DNA of 64,000 bases from Heliomarina baculiformis (GTDB taxonomy: Bacteria; Pseudomonadota; Alphaproteobacteria; Rhodobacterales; Rhodobacteraceae). The position numbers were made by a program, and so were the translations under genes. The notes below the pieces were generated by a model that ran no database searches, was not told the DNA's origin, and was given only the letters and a program-made list of their open reading frames with translations. Of this stretch, positions 34,633-44,576 are shown piece after piece. The DNA is taken from assembly GCF_019966545.1 (NCBI RefSeq), contig NZ_JAIMIC010000003.1, positions 485,380 to 549,379 of the forward strand, in the 5' to 3' direction. How positions within the stretch are numbered: the first letter of the stretch is position 1; each line of letters begins with the position of its first letter.

Positions 34633-35799
34633 ATGTGGGCGCCTTATGCCTCGGATCCGGCAAAAACCAGGGGACGGTTGATACCGGAAGAGGAAAGCAG
34701 TTTCCGATCGTGTTTCCAGCGCGACCGGGACCGGATCATTCATGCCAGCGCCTTTCGGCGGCTGAAGCATAAGACACAGGTCTTTATCGAACACGAAGGC
34801 GATTACTTTCGCACGCGGCTGACCCATTCCATCGAGGTGGCTCAGGTGGCGCGGACGATTTCCGGGGCGCTGGGGCTGAATGCCGAGCTGACCGAGGCGG
34901 TCGCGCTGGCCCATGATCTGGGGCATCCGCCGTTCGGTCACACGGGCGAGGATGCCCTGGAAGAGCTGATGCGCCCCTATGGCGGGTTCGACCACAACGC
35001 CCAAGCGATCCGTATCGTGACCCATCTGGAACGACATTACGCCGATTTCGACGGGTTGAACCTGTCATGGGAAACACTGGAAGGGCTGGCCAAGCATAAC
35101 GGCCCGGTGACCGGAGAATTGCCGTGGGCACTGGCGGCCTATGCGGAAAAGCATGACCTGGAACTCGACAGCTATGCGAGTGCCGAGGCGCAGGTGGCGG
35201 CGATTGCCGATGACGTGGCCTATAACCACCACGATCTGCATGACGGGCTGCGGGCCGAGCTGTTTTCGACCGACGAACTTGCCGAGCTGCCGATCCTCGA
35301 CAGGAATTTTGCCGAGGTGGACCGGCTTTATCCGGGGTTGAACTATTACCGGCGCAGGCACGAGGCACTGCGGCGCTTTTTCGGGGTGCTGGTCGAGGAC
35401 GTGATTAATTTCGCGCGCATTCGTCTGGACGAGATCAATCCGCAATCGGTCGAGGATGTGCGCGGGGCAGGGCGCACGATCATCCGCTTTTCCGACGAGG
35501 TGTTTACCGATCTCAAAGAGATCCGCGACTTTCTGTTCCAGCGCATGTATCGTGCTCCAAGCGTTGTGGAAGTTCGGGCCCAGGTGACGCAGGTGGTCCG
35601 TGATTTGTTCCCTCATTTCATGGCGCATCCCGAGCTTTTGCCCAAGCAATGGCGCAAGGATGTCGAGGAAGCACAGGGCGAAACCGAACTTGCCCGGATC
35701 GTGATGGACTATGTCGCTGGCATGACCGACCGTTTCGCATTGCAGGAACACGCGCGTTTGCTGGGAACCGAATTAGACCCAAACCGTTCCCCTCTCTAG
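34633..35799 (+). CDS. dgt: dGTP triphosphohydrolase-like protein
   Basis: A 388-residue HD-domain hydrolase of the deoxyguanosinetriphosphate triphosphohydrolase-like group. The metal-binding residues are visible: His65 in RLTHS, His94-Asp95 in ALAHDLGHPPFGH, and YNHHD further on. It cleaves dNTPs to nucleosides and triphosphate, and influences dNTP pools. The N-terminus (RGRLIPEEESSFRSCFQRDRDRIIHASAFRRL) is typical. It is divergent from the iron-sulfur carrier gene and followed by an antiporter. Confidence 0.93.
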   Translation: MWAPYASDPAKTRGRLIPEEESSFRSCFQRDRDRIIHASAFRRLKHKTQVFIEHEGDYFRTRLTHSIEVAQVARTISGALGLNAELTEAVALAHDLGHPPFGHTGEDALEELMRPYGGFDHNAQAIRIVTHLERHYADFDGLNLSWETLEGLAKHNGPVTGELPWALAAYAEKHDLELDSYASAEAQVAAIADDVAYNHHDLHDGLRAELFSTDELAELPILDRNFAEVDRLYPGLNYYRRRHEALRRFFGVLVEDVINFARIRLDEINPQSVEDVRGAGRTIIRFSDEVFTDLKEIRDFLFQRMYRAPSVVEVRAQVTQVVRDLFPHFMAHPELLPKQWRKDVEEAQGETELARIVMDYVAGMTDRFALQEHARLLGTELDPNRSPL

Positions 35800-35820
35800 G
35801 GGCTTGAAAAGGATGACAGA

Positions 35821-37686
35821 ATGGCCGTTGCTGATGGGGCGATAACACCGGTGATGGCCATCGCGCTTGCCGGCTCAATGGGGGTCGGCGCACAATGGCT
35901 GGCTTGGCGTCTCAAGCTACCTGCAATCGTCCTGATGTTGATGGCCGGGGTGCTGATTGGCCCGGTCTTCGGGATTTTCCGTCCAAATGAAGTCTTTGGC
36001 GATCTGACGCAGCCCATCATCTCCATTGCCGTTGCGATAATTCTGTTCGAAGGCGGGCTGACGCTATCGCTTCATACGCTGCGCGAGGTGCAGCAGGGAG
36101 TTATGCGCCTTGTGGTCATCGGCGCGCCGTTGGGGTGGCTGCTTTCGACGCTGGCCCTGCATTACGCGGCAGGGCTGAGCTGGGAAAGTTCGGCGGTGTT
36201 CGGCGGTATCATGGTGGTGACGGGGCCGACGGTGATCGCGCCGCTGCTGCGGCAGGCGCGCCTCTCGCGCCGTCCAAGCGCGCTTTTGCAATGGGAAGCG
36301 ATTCTGAACGACCCGATTGGCGCGATGGCGGCGGTTCTGGCGTTTGAAGTGGTCGCGCTTCTTAACCTCGACGTCGATACGACGAGCGAGGCGATTTTTC
36401 ACGTCGGTGGTGGCGTTCTGGTGTCCATCCTTGCGGGGTGTGCGGCGGGCCTGTTCCTGTCCTGGGCATTCCGGCGCGGCAAGGTGCCGGAATACATGAA
36501 GGTGCCTTTCATCGTCGTTTTCCTGCTGGGGGTCTTTGCGCTTTGTAATGCGTTGCTGCACGAAAGCGGATTGCTCGCGGTGACGGCGATGGGGGTGATC
36601 CTCGCCAATGCGAACCTGCCATCATATGACGAGATGCGGCGGTTCAAGGAGCACGCGACGATCCTGCTGGTTTCGGGGGTGTTCATCATTCTCGCGGCTT
36701 CGCTCGATTTCTCGAGCCTAGAACAGCTCACTTGGCGGGCCGCTATCTTTGTGGCGGTTGTGATCCTGATCGTGCGGCCGCTGACGGTTTACCTGTCACT
36801 GGTGAAAAGCGATGTGAGCTGGCGCGAACGCACGCTTGTGGCCCTGACCGGGCCGCGCGGCGTTGTGCTCGTGGCGGTGGCAGGGTTGTTCGGCGACCGG
36901 CTGGTCCAGACAGGGATCGAGGATGGGGCGCTGATCGCACCGCTTGCCTTTGCTTTGGTGGCCGCCACAGTTGTCGTACATGGGTTCTCGCTGGCGCCGC
37001 TGGCACGGTTGCTGGGGCTGAGGGGGGCCGAGCAACCCGGTATCCTTTTGGTTGGCGGCTCGCCCTGGAGTACGGCCTTTGCCGAGGCAGTGAAGCGGAC
37101 CGAGGTGCCGGTGCTGATCAGCGACCGAAACCGCTCGCATCTGCGTAAAGCCCGTAGCCTTGGGATCGAGACATTCTTTGGCGATGTCCTGTCCGAAACC
37201 GCGGAGCAAAAGATAGAGAACGCGCATTACGCGCGTTTGGTGGCCGTTTCCGACAATGATGCCTATAACACGCTGGTGGCCACCGATCTGGGCCCGGAAT
37301 ACGGGCGAGACAATGTCTTTCAGCTTCAGCGCGAGAACGCGGAGGCAACGCGAAATTCTCTGCCGGCGTCCCTTGGGGGCAGGATATTCGCACAAGGTAA
37401 GACCTATGAGGAACTGGAAACCAATTTCCGTGCGGGATGGGAATTCCGCGTGACGAAGCTTTCCGAAGAGTTCACCTACCTTGACTGGCGCGGGCAGCGG
37501 CCGGATGCAATCATCATGATGATCGTTTACCCGGATGGCACATTGCGCTTTCCAGGACCGGATACCGATGTCGCCGGGGGCAAGGGGGCGCAGATCGTGC
37601 ACATGTCGCAAAAACTGCCCGAAGACAAAAAAACGCAGGAGAAACTGTCGCCTCTTGCCGCAGGCCAGGAAGAGCAGGGCGCGTGA
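35821..37686 (+). CDS. CPA1-type cation/proton antiporter with regulatory domain
   Basis: A 621-residue protein. Residues 1 to about 395 hold twelve or more membrane segments of a Na+/H+-exchanger, with GPTVIAPLL and LNDPIGAM motifs typical of CPA transporters. The remainder is cytoplasmic and includes a Rossmann-like TrkA-N region (PGILLVGGSPWSTAFAEAVKR...FFGDVLS...NDAYNTLVA). The cytoplasmic domain would bind a nucleotide to gate transport. It exchanges Na+ or K+ for protons for pH or salt homeostasis; the specific ion is not resolved. Confidence 0.88.
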   Translation: MAVADGAITPVMAIALAGSMGVGAQWLAWRLKLPAIVLMLMAGVLIGPVFGIFRPNEVFGDLTQPIISIAVAIILFEGGLTLSLHTLREVQQGVMRLVVIGAPLGWLLSTLALHYAAGLSWESSAVFGGIMVVTGPTVIAPLLRQARLSRRPSALLQWEAILNDPIGAMAAVLAFEVVALLNLDVDTTSEAIFHVGGGVLVSILAGCAAGLFLSWAFRRGKVPEYMKVPFIVVFLLGVFALCNALLHESGLLAVTAMGVILANANLPSYDEMRRFKEHATILLVSGVFIILAASLDFSSLEQLTWRAAIFVAVVILIVRPLTVYLSLVKSDVSWRERTLVALTGPRGVVLVAVAGLFGDRLVQTGIEDGALIAPLAFALVAATVVVHGFSLAPLARLLGLRGAEQPGILLVGGSPWSTAFAEAVKRTEVPVLISDRNRSHLRKARSLGIETFFGDVLSETAEQKIENAHYARLVAVSDNDAYNTLVATDLGPEYGRDNVFQLQRENAEATRNSLPASLGGRIFAQGKTYEELETNFRAGWEFRVTKLSEEFTYLDWRGQRPDAIIMMIVYPDGTLRFPGPDTDVAGGKGAQIVHMSQKLPEDKKTQEKLSPLAAGQEEQGA

Positions 37687-37743
37687 GGCGTTGACCTTGA
37701 GGGTGCGCGTGCTAAACCCCGCGCATCTTTACAGGAAGCCGAC

Positions 37744-39489
37744 ATGAACCTCTTTGCCAATATCCGTACGCTTGTTCTGGACAGTCTTGAAACCCTCGTG
37801 CGCGAAGGCGCGCTGCCCGAGGGGCTGTCTTACGACAATGTCACGGTTGAGCCGCCGCGAGATGCGGCGCATGGTGATATGGCGACCAATGCGGCAATGG
37901 TGCTGGCCAAGCCAGCCGGGCTGAAGCCCCGCGATATTGCCGAGGCGCTGGCGCGCCATCTTGAGGCAGATGAGCGGATTGAGGGTGCCGAGGTCGCGGG
38001 GCCGGGCTTCCTGAACCTGCGCTTGTCGCCGGTTGTCTGGCAGGAAGTCGTGGCGACGGCGCTGAGCGAAGGCACAGCCTATGGCCGCTCTGACATGGGG
38101 CAGGGCAAGAAGGTCAACGTGGAATACGTGAGCGCGAACCCCACGGGTCCGCTGCACGTAGGCCATACGCGGGGCGCGGTATTTGGCGACGCGCTGGCCA
38201 GCCTGCTGGCCTATGCGGGCCACGATGTGACGCGCGAATATTATATCAATGACGGTGGTGCGCAGGTCGATGTGCTGGCGAGGTCGGTTTACCTCAGATA
38301 CCTTGAGGCGCTGGGGCAGGAAGTTGCTTTTGAAGACGGGACCTATCCGGGCGACTACCTGATCCCGGTCGGTGAGGCGCTGGCTAAAGAAAAGGGCGAC
38401 GCCTGGGTCGATCAGCCCGAGGATGTCTGGCTTGAAGAATTGCGGGACTATGCCACCGACGCGATGATGGCGCTGATCCGCGAGGATCTGGCCGCGCTTG
38501 GCGTCGAGATGGACGTGTTCTTTTCGGAGAAATCACTGTACGGCACCGGGCGGATCGAGGCGGCGCTGGCCGATCTTGAAGCCAAGGGGCTGATCTATGA
38601 GGGCGTGCTTGAGCCGCCGAAAGGCAAGACGCCGGAAGACTGGGAGCCGCGCGAGCAGACGCTGTTCAAATCGACCGAACACGGCGATGACGTGGATCGG
38701 CCGGTCAAGAAATCCGACGGCGGCTGGACCTATTTCGCGCCGGACATCGCGTATCATTACGACAAGGTTTCCCGGGGCTTCGACGCACTGATTGATGTGT
38801 TTGGTGCGGATCACGGCGGTTATGTCAAACGGATGAAAGCGGCGGTGTCCGCACTTTCGGGCGGATCGGTGCCGCTGGATATCAAGCTGACGCAGCTGGT
38901 GCGGCTCTTCAAGAACGGCGAGCCGTTCAAGATGTCGAAACGGGCGGGTAATTTCGTCACGCTTCGCGATGTGGTCGATCAGGTTGGGCCGGATGTAACC
39001 CGCTTTGTGATGCTGACCCGCAAGAACGACGCGCCGCTTGATTTCGATTTTGACAAGGTGCTGGAACAGAGCCGCGAGAACCCGGTGTTCTACGTGCAAT
39101 ACGCCAATGCTCGGGTGATGAGCGTATTGCGCAAGGCGGCCGATGCCGGGATTGTCGCCGATGACGCGACACTCAGGGCCGCGGACCTTGCGGGGTTGAC
39201 CCACGAGGCCGAGATCAACGTTGCCAAGAAGCTGGCGGAGTGGCCCCGGCTGGTCGAAATCGCGGCGCGGACCAACGAGCCGCATCGCGTTGCCTTTTAC
39301 CTTAACGAGCTGGCCGCCGATTTCCACGCCCTGTGGAACCGGGGCAACGACGCGACCGAGCTGCGCTTTATCCAAGAGGGTGATAGCGCGGCAAGTCAGT
39401 CAAAAATGGCTCTGGCACGGGCTGTTTCCGTTGTTATTTCCGCAGGTCTTGGTATTCTTGGCGTCACACCGGCGCAGGAGATGCGGTAA
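37744..39489 (+). CDS. argS: arginyl-tRNA synthetase
   Basis: A 581-residue class I synthetase. The N-terminal Add-1 domain is followed by [12 protein letters not shown] (the HIGH-type motif), and KMSKR occurs as [11 protein letters not shown]. The C-terminal anticodon-binding domain ends [20 protein letters not shown]. It starts the run argS-SPOR-nagZ-scpA-scpB, a common order in Rhodobacterales. The SPOR gene begins 84 bases after its stop. Confidence 0.97.
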   Translation: MNLFANIRTLVLDSLETLVREGALPEGLSYDNVTVEPPRDAAHGDMATNAAMVLAKPAGLKPRDIAEALARHLEADERIEGAEVAGPGFLNLRLSPVVWQEVVATALSEGTAYGRSDMGQGKKVNVEYVSANPTGPLHVGHTRGAVFGDALASLLAYAGHDVTREYYINDGGAQVDVLARSVYLRYLEALGQEVAFEDGTYPGDYLIPVGEALAKEKGDAWVDQPEDVWLEELRDYATDAMMALIREDLAALGVEMDVFFSEKSLYGTGRIEAALADLEAKGLIYEGVLEPPKGKTPEDWEPREQTLFKSTEHGDDVDRPVKKSDGGWTYFAPDIAYHYDKVSRGFDALIDVFGADHGGYVKRMKAAVSALSGGSVPLDIKLTQLVRLFKNGEPFKMSKRAGNFVTLRDVVDQVGPDVTRFVMLTRKNDAPLDFDFDKVLEQSRENPVFYVQYANARVMSVLRKAADAGIVADDATLRAADLAGLTHEAEINVAKKLAEWPRLVEIAARTNEPHRVAFYLNELAADFHALWNRGNDATELRFIQEGDSAASQSKMALARAVSVVISAGLGILGVTPAQEMR

Positions 39490-39573
39490 CAAAATCGCCC
39501 AGAGCGCCGGGCTGAGGCAGAAGCAAGAAAACCGGAGCGTGCGCTTGGCACGCAATTCGGGCAGCGAGGCGAC

Positions 39574-40506
39574 ATGGCGGATATCGAGTATTCCGGCGCG
39601 TATGACGCGCAGGGTTCTGAACATGCACAAGGTGGCGGATTCGGCCGGCTGGTGAATATTGCCGGCGGGCTGGCGTCCATTGCACTGGTCGCGGGTGTCG
39701 GTGTCTGGGGCTACAAGCTCTTGATGCGGGACGTCAGCGGTGTGCCGGTGGTGCGGGCCTTGGAAGGACCGATGCGGATCCAGCCCGAGGATCCGGGCGG
39801 GCGGCAGGCAGACCATCAGGGACTGGCGGTCAACGCGGTTGCCGCGCAAGGCACGGCGGCAAAACCGGCCGAGCGGCTGATGCTGGCACCTAAACCGGTT
39901 TCCCTGAGCGATGAAGACAAGCCGATGGGCGAGTTGATCAAGGCCTCGGCCCAGAGCAAATCGGCTGAGACGAGCGAAAGCGTGGATCATCTGGTCGCGA
40001 AACTCGTAAAGGATGCGACCCCGATTGATGGTGTTTTAAACGATGAGGCGGACGGCGCCGAGATCGTCCAGCCTGAACCGCTTGCCGCTGTGGATGCGGA
40101 TAACCTGATCGAGGCTGAGCCGGCGGTCATGACAGGACCGGGTTTGCCTCAGTCGCTGCGCCCGATGGTGCGACCTGCGCGGACAGAACGCCGGACGGCC
40201 CCAGCGCCGGCAGTCGCCTCTGAAACGACAGAAGTCACGGCCGATACGCTTCCGGCGGGGACGCGGCTTGCCCAGCTCGGGGCGTTTGAAAGCCCGGAAG
40301 TTGCGCGCGAGGAATGGGCGCGGTTGAACGTCAAGTTCGAGGATTACCTCGAGGACAAGGACCGCGTGATCCAGAAGGCCGAGAGCGGCGGTCGCACATT
40401 TTACCGGCTGCGCGCGATGGGTTTCGACGATCTGAACGATGCGCGTCGGTTCTGTTCGGTACTTGTGGCGGAAAACGCGGACTGCATTCCGGTGACCACG
40501 CGATGA
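39574..40506 (+). CDS. SPOR-domain protein
   Basis: A 310-residue bitopic protein: a short cytoplasmic N-terminus, one membrane helix at about residues 28-50 (LVNIAGGLASIALVAGVGVWGYKLL), a long low-complexity periplasmic linker rich in alanine, proline and acidic residues, and a C-terminal SPOR domain from about residue 228. SPOR domains bind denuded glycan strands at division sites. Its stop overlaps the nagZ start as ATGA, which fits a wall-related pair. Confidence 0.85.
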   Translation: MADIEYSGAYDAQGSEHAQGGGFGRLVNIAGGLASIALVAGVGVWGYKLLMRDVSGVPVVRALEGPMRIQPEDPGGRQADHQGLAVNAVAAQGTAAKPAERLMLAPKPVSLSDEDKPMGELIKASAQSKSAETSESVDHLVAKLVKDATPIDGVLNDEADGAEIVQPEPLAAVDADNLIEAEPAVMTGPGLPQSLRPMVRPARTERRTAPAPAVASETTEVTADTLPAGTRLAQLGAFESPEVAREEWARLNVKFEDYLEDKDRVIQKAESGGRTFYRLRAMGFDDLNDARRFCSVLVAENADCIPVTTR

Positions 40507-41507
40507 ATTTCGGCGCGACGATCCTTGATGCCGAGGGTACGCGGCTGTCTTCCGAGGAAAAGGCGTTCTTTCGCGATGTGAACCCCTTTGGTTTTATCCT
40601 GTTCGCGAGGAATATCGAGACGCCGGACCAGATCCGCGCGCTGTGCGATGACTTCCGCGAAACCGTCGGACGCGAGGCGCCGATTACTATCGATCAGGAA
40701 GGCGGACGGGTGCAACGTCTGCGTGCTCCGATCTGGCGCGAATGGATGCCGCCACTGACCCATGTGGAGCAGGCCGGAGACCACGCCGAGCGGGCGATGT
40801 ACCTGCGTTACAGGTTGATCGCGCATGAATTGCGGGCGCTGGGGATCGACAGCAACTGTGCGCCGATGGTCGATGTCGCGGTCAGCGAAACCCATGATTT
40901 CCTGAAAAACCGGTGCTATGGCTACGACCCCGAAACCGTAAGCCGACTTGGCAGAGCGGTTGCGCAGGGCATGTTGGACGGGGGCGTTCTGCCGGTGCTC
41001 AAGCATATTCCGGGGCACGGGCGCGCAACGCTCGACAGCCATTATGACCTGCCGCATGTCAGTGCCGATCCGGCGCTGCTCGACATTACCGATTTCACCC
41101 CGTTCCGGGCGCTGAATGATCTCCCGATGGGGATGACGGCGCATCTAGTCTATGACGAGATCGACAGCCTGCCCGCGACGGTATCGCCCAAGATGATGGG
41201 GGTGATCCGCGAGCAGATGGGCTTTGACGGGCTGATCATGACCGACGATATTTCTATGAAAGCGCTTAAGGGCGATCTGGGAGAGTTGTCGAAGTCGGCC
41301 ATTGAGGCAGGCTGCGATGTGATCCTGCATTGCAACGGCACGCTGGACGAGCGTAAGCAGGTGGCCGAGGCTGCCGGCGTGATGGGCGACGTGGCGCAGA
41401 GCCGCGCTGAGGCAGCGGTCGCCGCGCGCCATGAGCCGGACAGCATTGACATAGAGGCGCTGGAGGCCGAGCTTGACCGCCTGATGGGCGGAAAGGTTTA
41501 TGGCTGA
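40503..41507 (+). CDS. nagZ: beta-N-acetylhexosaminidase (NagZ)
   Basis: A 334-residue family 3 glycoside hydrolase that removes N-acetylglucosamine from muropeptides in wall recycling. The motifs IDQEGGRVQRL, the flexible-loop KHIPGHG with catalytic histidine, and MTDDISM with the nucleophile aspartate are all present. The start at 40503 overlaps the SPOR stop (ATGA); a longer frame from 40314 runs out of frame through the SPOR gene and is not the start. Its stop lies within the first codons of scpA. Confidence 0.95.
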   Translation: MNFGATILDAEGTRLSSEEKAFFRDVNPFGFILFARNIETPDQIRALCDDFRETVGREAPITIDQEGGRVQRLRAPIWREWMPPLTHVEQAGDHAERAMYLRYRLIAHELRALGIDSNCAPMVDVAVSETHDFLKNRCYGYDPETVSRLGRAVAQGMLDGGVLPVLKHIPGHGRATLDSHYDLPHVSADPALLDITDFTPFRALNDLPMGMTAHLVYDEIDSLPATVSPKMMGVIREQMGFDGLIMTDDISMKALKGDLGELSKSAIEAGCDVILHCNGTLDERKQVAEAAGVMGDVAQSRAEAAVAARHEPDSIDIEALEAELDRLMGGKVYG

Positions 41508-42282
41508 GGACGAGTTCACCGAAGAAAAGCTTTCAGTCAGCGACCGGCTGGCCGCCGAGGCGCTGATCGTCGATGTAGACGGCTTCGAAGGGCCGCTCGA
41601 CGCGCTCTTGATGCTGTCGCGGACGCAGAAGGTCGATCTGCGCAAGATCTCGGTGCTCGATCTGGCGCGGCAATACCTTGCCTTCGTGGACCGGGCCAAG
41701 CAGCTGCGTCTGGAGCTGGCCGCGGATTATCTTGTCATGGCGGCCTGGCTGGCGTTCCTGAAGTCGCGCCTGCTGTTGCCACCCGATCCGGCGGATGAAG
41801 GCCCCTCGGGCGAGGAGCTTGCCGCACACCTCGCTTTCCAGCTCGAGCGGTTGCAGGCGATGCGCGATGCCGCTGCCCGTCTGATGGCGCGGGACAGGCT
41901 GGGGCGCGATTTCTTTGCGCGTGGACAGACCGAAGTTGTCGCCCGTGTGCGCAGCGTGAAATACACGGCGACCCTGCTGGACCTGACGCAGGGGTATGCC
42001 CGCATCCGAACCCGCGATGAATTCCGCCCCTTTGTCATGGACCGGGACAATGTCTTTACCATGGAGCAGGCGCTTGACCGGATGCGGGGCCTGATCGGCT
42101 ATGCCGCCGACTGGACCGAGATTTCCAGCTATCTGCCTGAAGGGTGGGAGATGGACCCGGTACGCCGGCGTTCGGCCACGGCGGCAACTTTCGCGGCCTC
42201 GCTTGAATTGGTAAAGGAAGGGCATCTTGAGATCCGCCAGAGCGAGGTCTTTGCCCCGATAGAATTGCGCAAGAGGACCTAA
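41500..42282 (+). CDS. scpA: segregation and condensation protein A
   Basis: A 260-residue kleisin, linking SMC heads in the chromosome condensin. The N-terminal FEGPLDALLMLSRTQKVDLRKISVLDLARQYL is the family signature; the C-terminal winged helix would bind the other SMC head. The ATG overlaps the nagZ end by eight bases, and the stop overlaps scpB as TAATG, so expression is coupled on both sides. Confidence 0.95.
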   Translation: MAEDEFTEEKLSVSDRLAAEALIVDVDGFEGPLDALLMLSRTQKVDLRKISVLDLARQYLAFVDRAKQLRLELAADYLVMAAWLAFLKSRLLLPPDPADEGPSGEELAAHLAFQLERLQAMRDAAARLMARDRLGRDFFARGQTEVVARVRSVKYTATLLDLTQGYARIRTRDEFRPFVMDRDNVFTMEQALDRMRGLIGYAADWTEISSYLPEGWEMDPVRRRSATAATFAASLELVKEGHLEIRQSEVFAPIELRKRT

Positions 42283-42941
42283 TGGCCGTGAGCGACGAGA
42301 CTGAACCGCAGGAAGATACGCTGTTCGAAGCGCCGGTCATGGCCGAGCAGGAACGCATGGTCGAAGCGGTCCTGTTCGCGAGCACCGAGCCGATCACCGT
42401 GCGCGAGCTGGAAGCGCGGATGCCGCATGGGTGCGACGCGGCCGAAGCATTGGTGCGGCTGCGCAAGCGCTATGAAGGGCGAGGCGTGCGGGTGGTCAAG
42501 ATCGACGACGCCTGGGCCATGCGTACGGCACCGGACCTGGGCTACCTGATGCAGAAGGAAACGGTAGAGACGAGGAAACTGTCGCGTGCCGCGATCGAGA
42601 CCCTTGCGATCATCGCCTATCACCAGCCCGCCACCCGGGCCGAGATCGAGGAAATTCGGGGGGTTTCCGTGTCTCGCGGGACCATCGACCAGTTGCTTGA
42701 AATGGAATGGATCCGATTTGGCCGTCGCAAGATGACGCCGGGCCGCCCGGTGACTTTTGTGGTCACGCCCAGCTTCCTCGATCATTTCGGGCTGGAAAAT
42801 GCCCGTGATCTGCCAGGGCTCAAGGAATTGCGCTCGGCCGGGTTGCTAGAAAACCGTCCGCCACCGGGCGCATTCTCGGTTGCCGAAGAGGAAGAAGAGG
42901 ACGAGGCAACCACCGGTCAGTCCGAACTTTTCGAGGATTAA
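42282..42941 (+). CDS. scpB: segregation and condensation protein B
   Basis: A 219-residue protein of two winged-helix domains that dimerises and binds the ScpA centre. Signature segments are EAVLFASTEPITVRELEARMP at the start and RKLSRAAIETLAIIAYHQPATRAEIEEIRGV. An acidic tail (EEEEEDEATT) ends the protein. Its ATG shares bases with the scpA stop codon. Confidence 0.95.
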   Translation: MAVSDETEPQEDTLFEAPVMAEQERMVEAVLFASTEPITVRELEARMPHGCDAAEALVRLRKRYEGRGVRVVKIDDAWAMRTAPDLGYLMQKETVETRKLSRAAIETLAIIAYHQPATRAEIEEIRGVSVSRGTIDQLLEMEWIRFGRRKMTPGRPVTFVVTPSFLDHFGLENARDLPGLKELRSAGLLENRPPPGAFSVAEEEEEDEATTGQSELFED

Positions 42942-43008
42942 TCGGGATTTTACCCTAAAATCTGCAAAATTGCGGATTAGGTTACGCGCGAAAGCAAGGG
43001 AAACCGCC

Positions 43009-43299
43009 ATGAATGCAAACCAGATCCTCGACATGATCGTCAAAACCGTCGTTCGGAGGCTGGTTGGCACGGGCGTCAAGGCCGGTATGGATGCGGCCAG
43101 CGGCAAGATGCGCCAGCGCGGGCGCGGGCATCAGGACCGCTATCTGGCAGATGAGCAGGAAAGCGATATCCGTCCCAGTCCGATGCAGCCGGGAAACGCG
43201 CCCAAATCTGCGGAAGAACTGGAAGAGCAACGCCGCCGTGAAGCGCGACGCGCTGTACGACAGGCACGGCGGGCTGCGCGTGAGAACAACAACGGCTGA
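43009..43299 (+). CDS. hypothetical protein downstream of scpB
   Basis: A 96-residue protein with an amphipathic N-terminus (MNANQILDMIVKTVVRRLVGTGVKAGMDAA) and a highly charged, arginine- and glutamate-rich C-terminus ending RAARENNNG. It has no signal peptide; the N-terminal helix could lie on a membrane. AAGGGA precedes the ATG at 43009. It follows scpB by 67 bases and converges on dcd. I do not recognise a function. Confidence 0.65.
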   Translation: MNANQILDMIVKTVVRRLVGTGVKAGMDAASGKMRQRGRGHQDRYLADEQESDIRPSPMQPGNAPKSAEELEEQRRREARRAVRQARRAARENNNG

Positions 43300-43307
43300 T
43301 TTGCCGT

Positions 43308-44384
43308 TCAGGTGCTTTTGAAATGTTTGCTAAGCTTCAGGCCCTGACCCTGGTAGTTCGAGGCAATACCCGCGCCGTAGAGCTGGGTTGGCAGGTCGGC
43401 CATACGTTCGTAGACGAGGCGGCCGACCACCTGACCGTGTTCAAGTACAAACGGTGCCTCGTGACAGCGCACTTCGAGCACGCCGCGTGAGCCTGAGCCT
43501 CCGGCGGCGTCATGGCCGAAGCCCGGATCGAAGAATCCGGCGTAATGCACACGGAACTCGCCTACCATCGCAAGATATGGCGCCATCTCGGCGGCATATT
43601 CCGGCGGGATATGAACGGCTTCGCGGCTGACAAGAATGTAAAAGGCACCCGGGTCGAGGATGATACGGCCCTTGTCGGTGTGCACTTCTTCCCAGTATTC
43701 GCGCGGGTCATATTCACCGATACGGTCCAGATCGATAACGCCGGTATGCGGTTTGGCACGGTAGCCAACGAGCGTCGTGTCCTTAAGCGCGAGATCGACG
43801 GAAAAGCCGAGTCCTTCCTTGATGACGGCAGGCCCATCCACGAGCGGTGTCTTTTCATGGAGCGCGGTCAGTTCGGAATCGCTGAGCACCGCCTGACCCG
43901 AGCGGAACCGGATCTGGTTCAGGCGCATCCCGGGACGGACCAGAACCGAGAAGGAGCGCGGGCAGATTTCGGCGTAAAGCGGACCGTTGTAGCCGGAGGG
44001 AATCCGGTCGAACTCGGTTCCGCCATCGGTGATCGTGCGTGTGAGCAGGTCGAGCCGTCCGGTCGAGCTCTTGGCGTTGGCGACCGCCTGAATATCGTCG
44101 GACAGAGCCAGCGATTCCATCAGCGGGACAAGATAGACGCAGCCCTTTTCCAGAACGGCGCCGTCGCTGAGGTCGATCCGGTGCATCTCGAACTCTTCAA
44201 GACGCTCGGTCACGCTCTTGCCACGCCCGGCCAGAAAAGAGGCTCGGACGCGATAGGCGACCGTGCCAAGCCTCAGGTCGAGGCTGGCCGGCTGAACCTG
44301 CGCGGGGATCACCGGCGGATCGGCCTTGATGGCACCCGTGGCGATCATCGTCTCGATAGTCTGGTTTGGGCAAACGCCGGTCAA
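43308..44384 (-). CDS. dcd: dCTP deaminase, long alphaproteobacterial form
   Basis: A 358-residue enzyme, twice the length of the E. coli Dcd, with two dUTPase-like halves: QPASLDLRLG and AEICPRSFSVLVRPGMRLNQIRF in the first, SREAVHIPPEYAAEMAPY and HYAGFFDPGFG with EVRCHEAPFVLEHGQ in the second. It would convert dCTP to dUTP. The start is probably a TTG at 44384 (MTGVCPNQTI), with GGGAG eight bases upstream; the in-frame GTG at 44393 is only three bases from that site. tRNA-Pro lies directly upstream on the same strand. Confidence 0.88.
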   Translation of the reverse strand: MTGVCPNQTIETMIATGAIKADPPVIPAQVQPASLDLRLGTVAYRVRASFLAGRGKSVTERLEEFEMHRIDLSDGAVLEKGCVYLVPLMESLALSDDIQAVANAKSSTGRLDLLTRTITDGGTEFDRIPSGYNGPLYAEICPRSFSVLVRPGMRLNQIRFRSGQAVLSDSELTALHEKTPLVDGPAVIKEGLGFSVDLALKDTTLVGYRAKPHTGVIDLDRIGEYDPREYWEEVHTDKGRIILDPGAFYILVSREAVHIPPEYAAEMAPYLAMVGEFRVHYAGFFDPGFGHDAAGGSGSRGVLEVRCHEAPFVLEHGQVVGRLVYERMADLPTQLYGAGIASNYQGQGLKLSKHFKST

Positions 44385-44439
44385 TGCACACACTCCCGCC
44401 CACGAGGGGGAGAGGGGCGTTGATATCGTCGGTAGATTT

Positions 44440-44516
44440 TGGTCGGGCTAGCAGGACTCGAACCTGCGACCTTCCGTCCCCCAGACGGACGCGCTACCAG
44501 GCTGCGCCATAGCCCG
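44440..44516 (-). tRNA. tRNA-Pro (anticodon GGG)
   Basis: A 77-base cloverleaf on the minus strand. The acceptor stem CGGGCTA pairs with TAGCCCG, followed by an A discriminator and an encoded CCA. The D-arm, the T-arm with TTCGAGT, and the anticodon loop CTGGGGG are clear, giving anticodon GGG, which reads CCC and CCU. Confidence 0.96.
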
Positions 44517-44576
44517 ACGATGGGCGTTACATACCCGTTTTGAAGCGGGGGACAAGAGCAAATCACCACAATATCC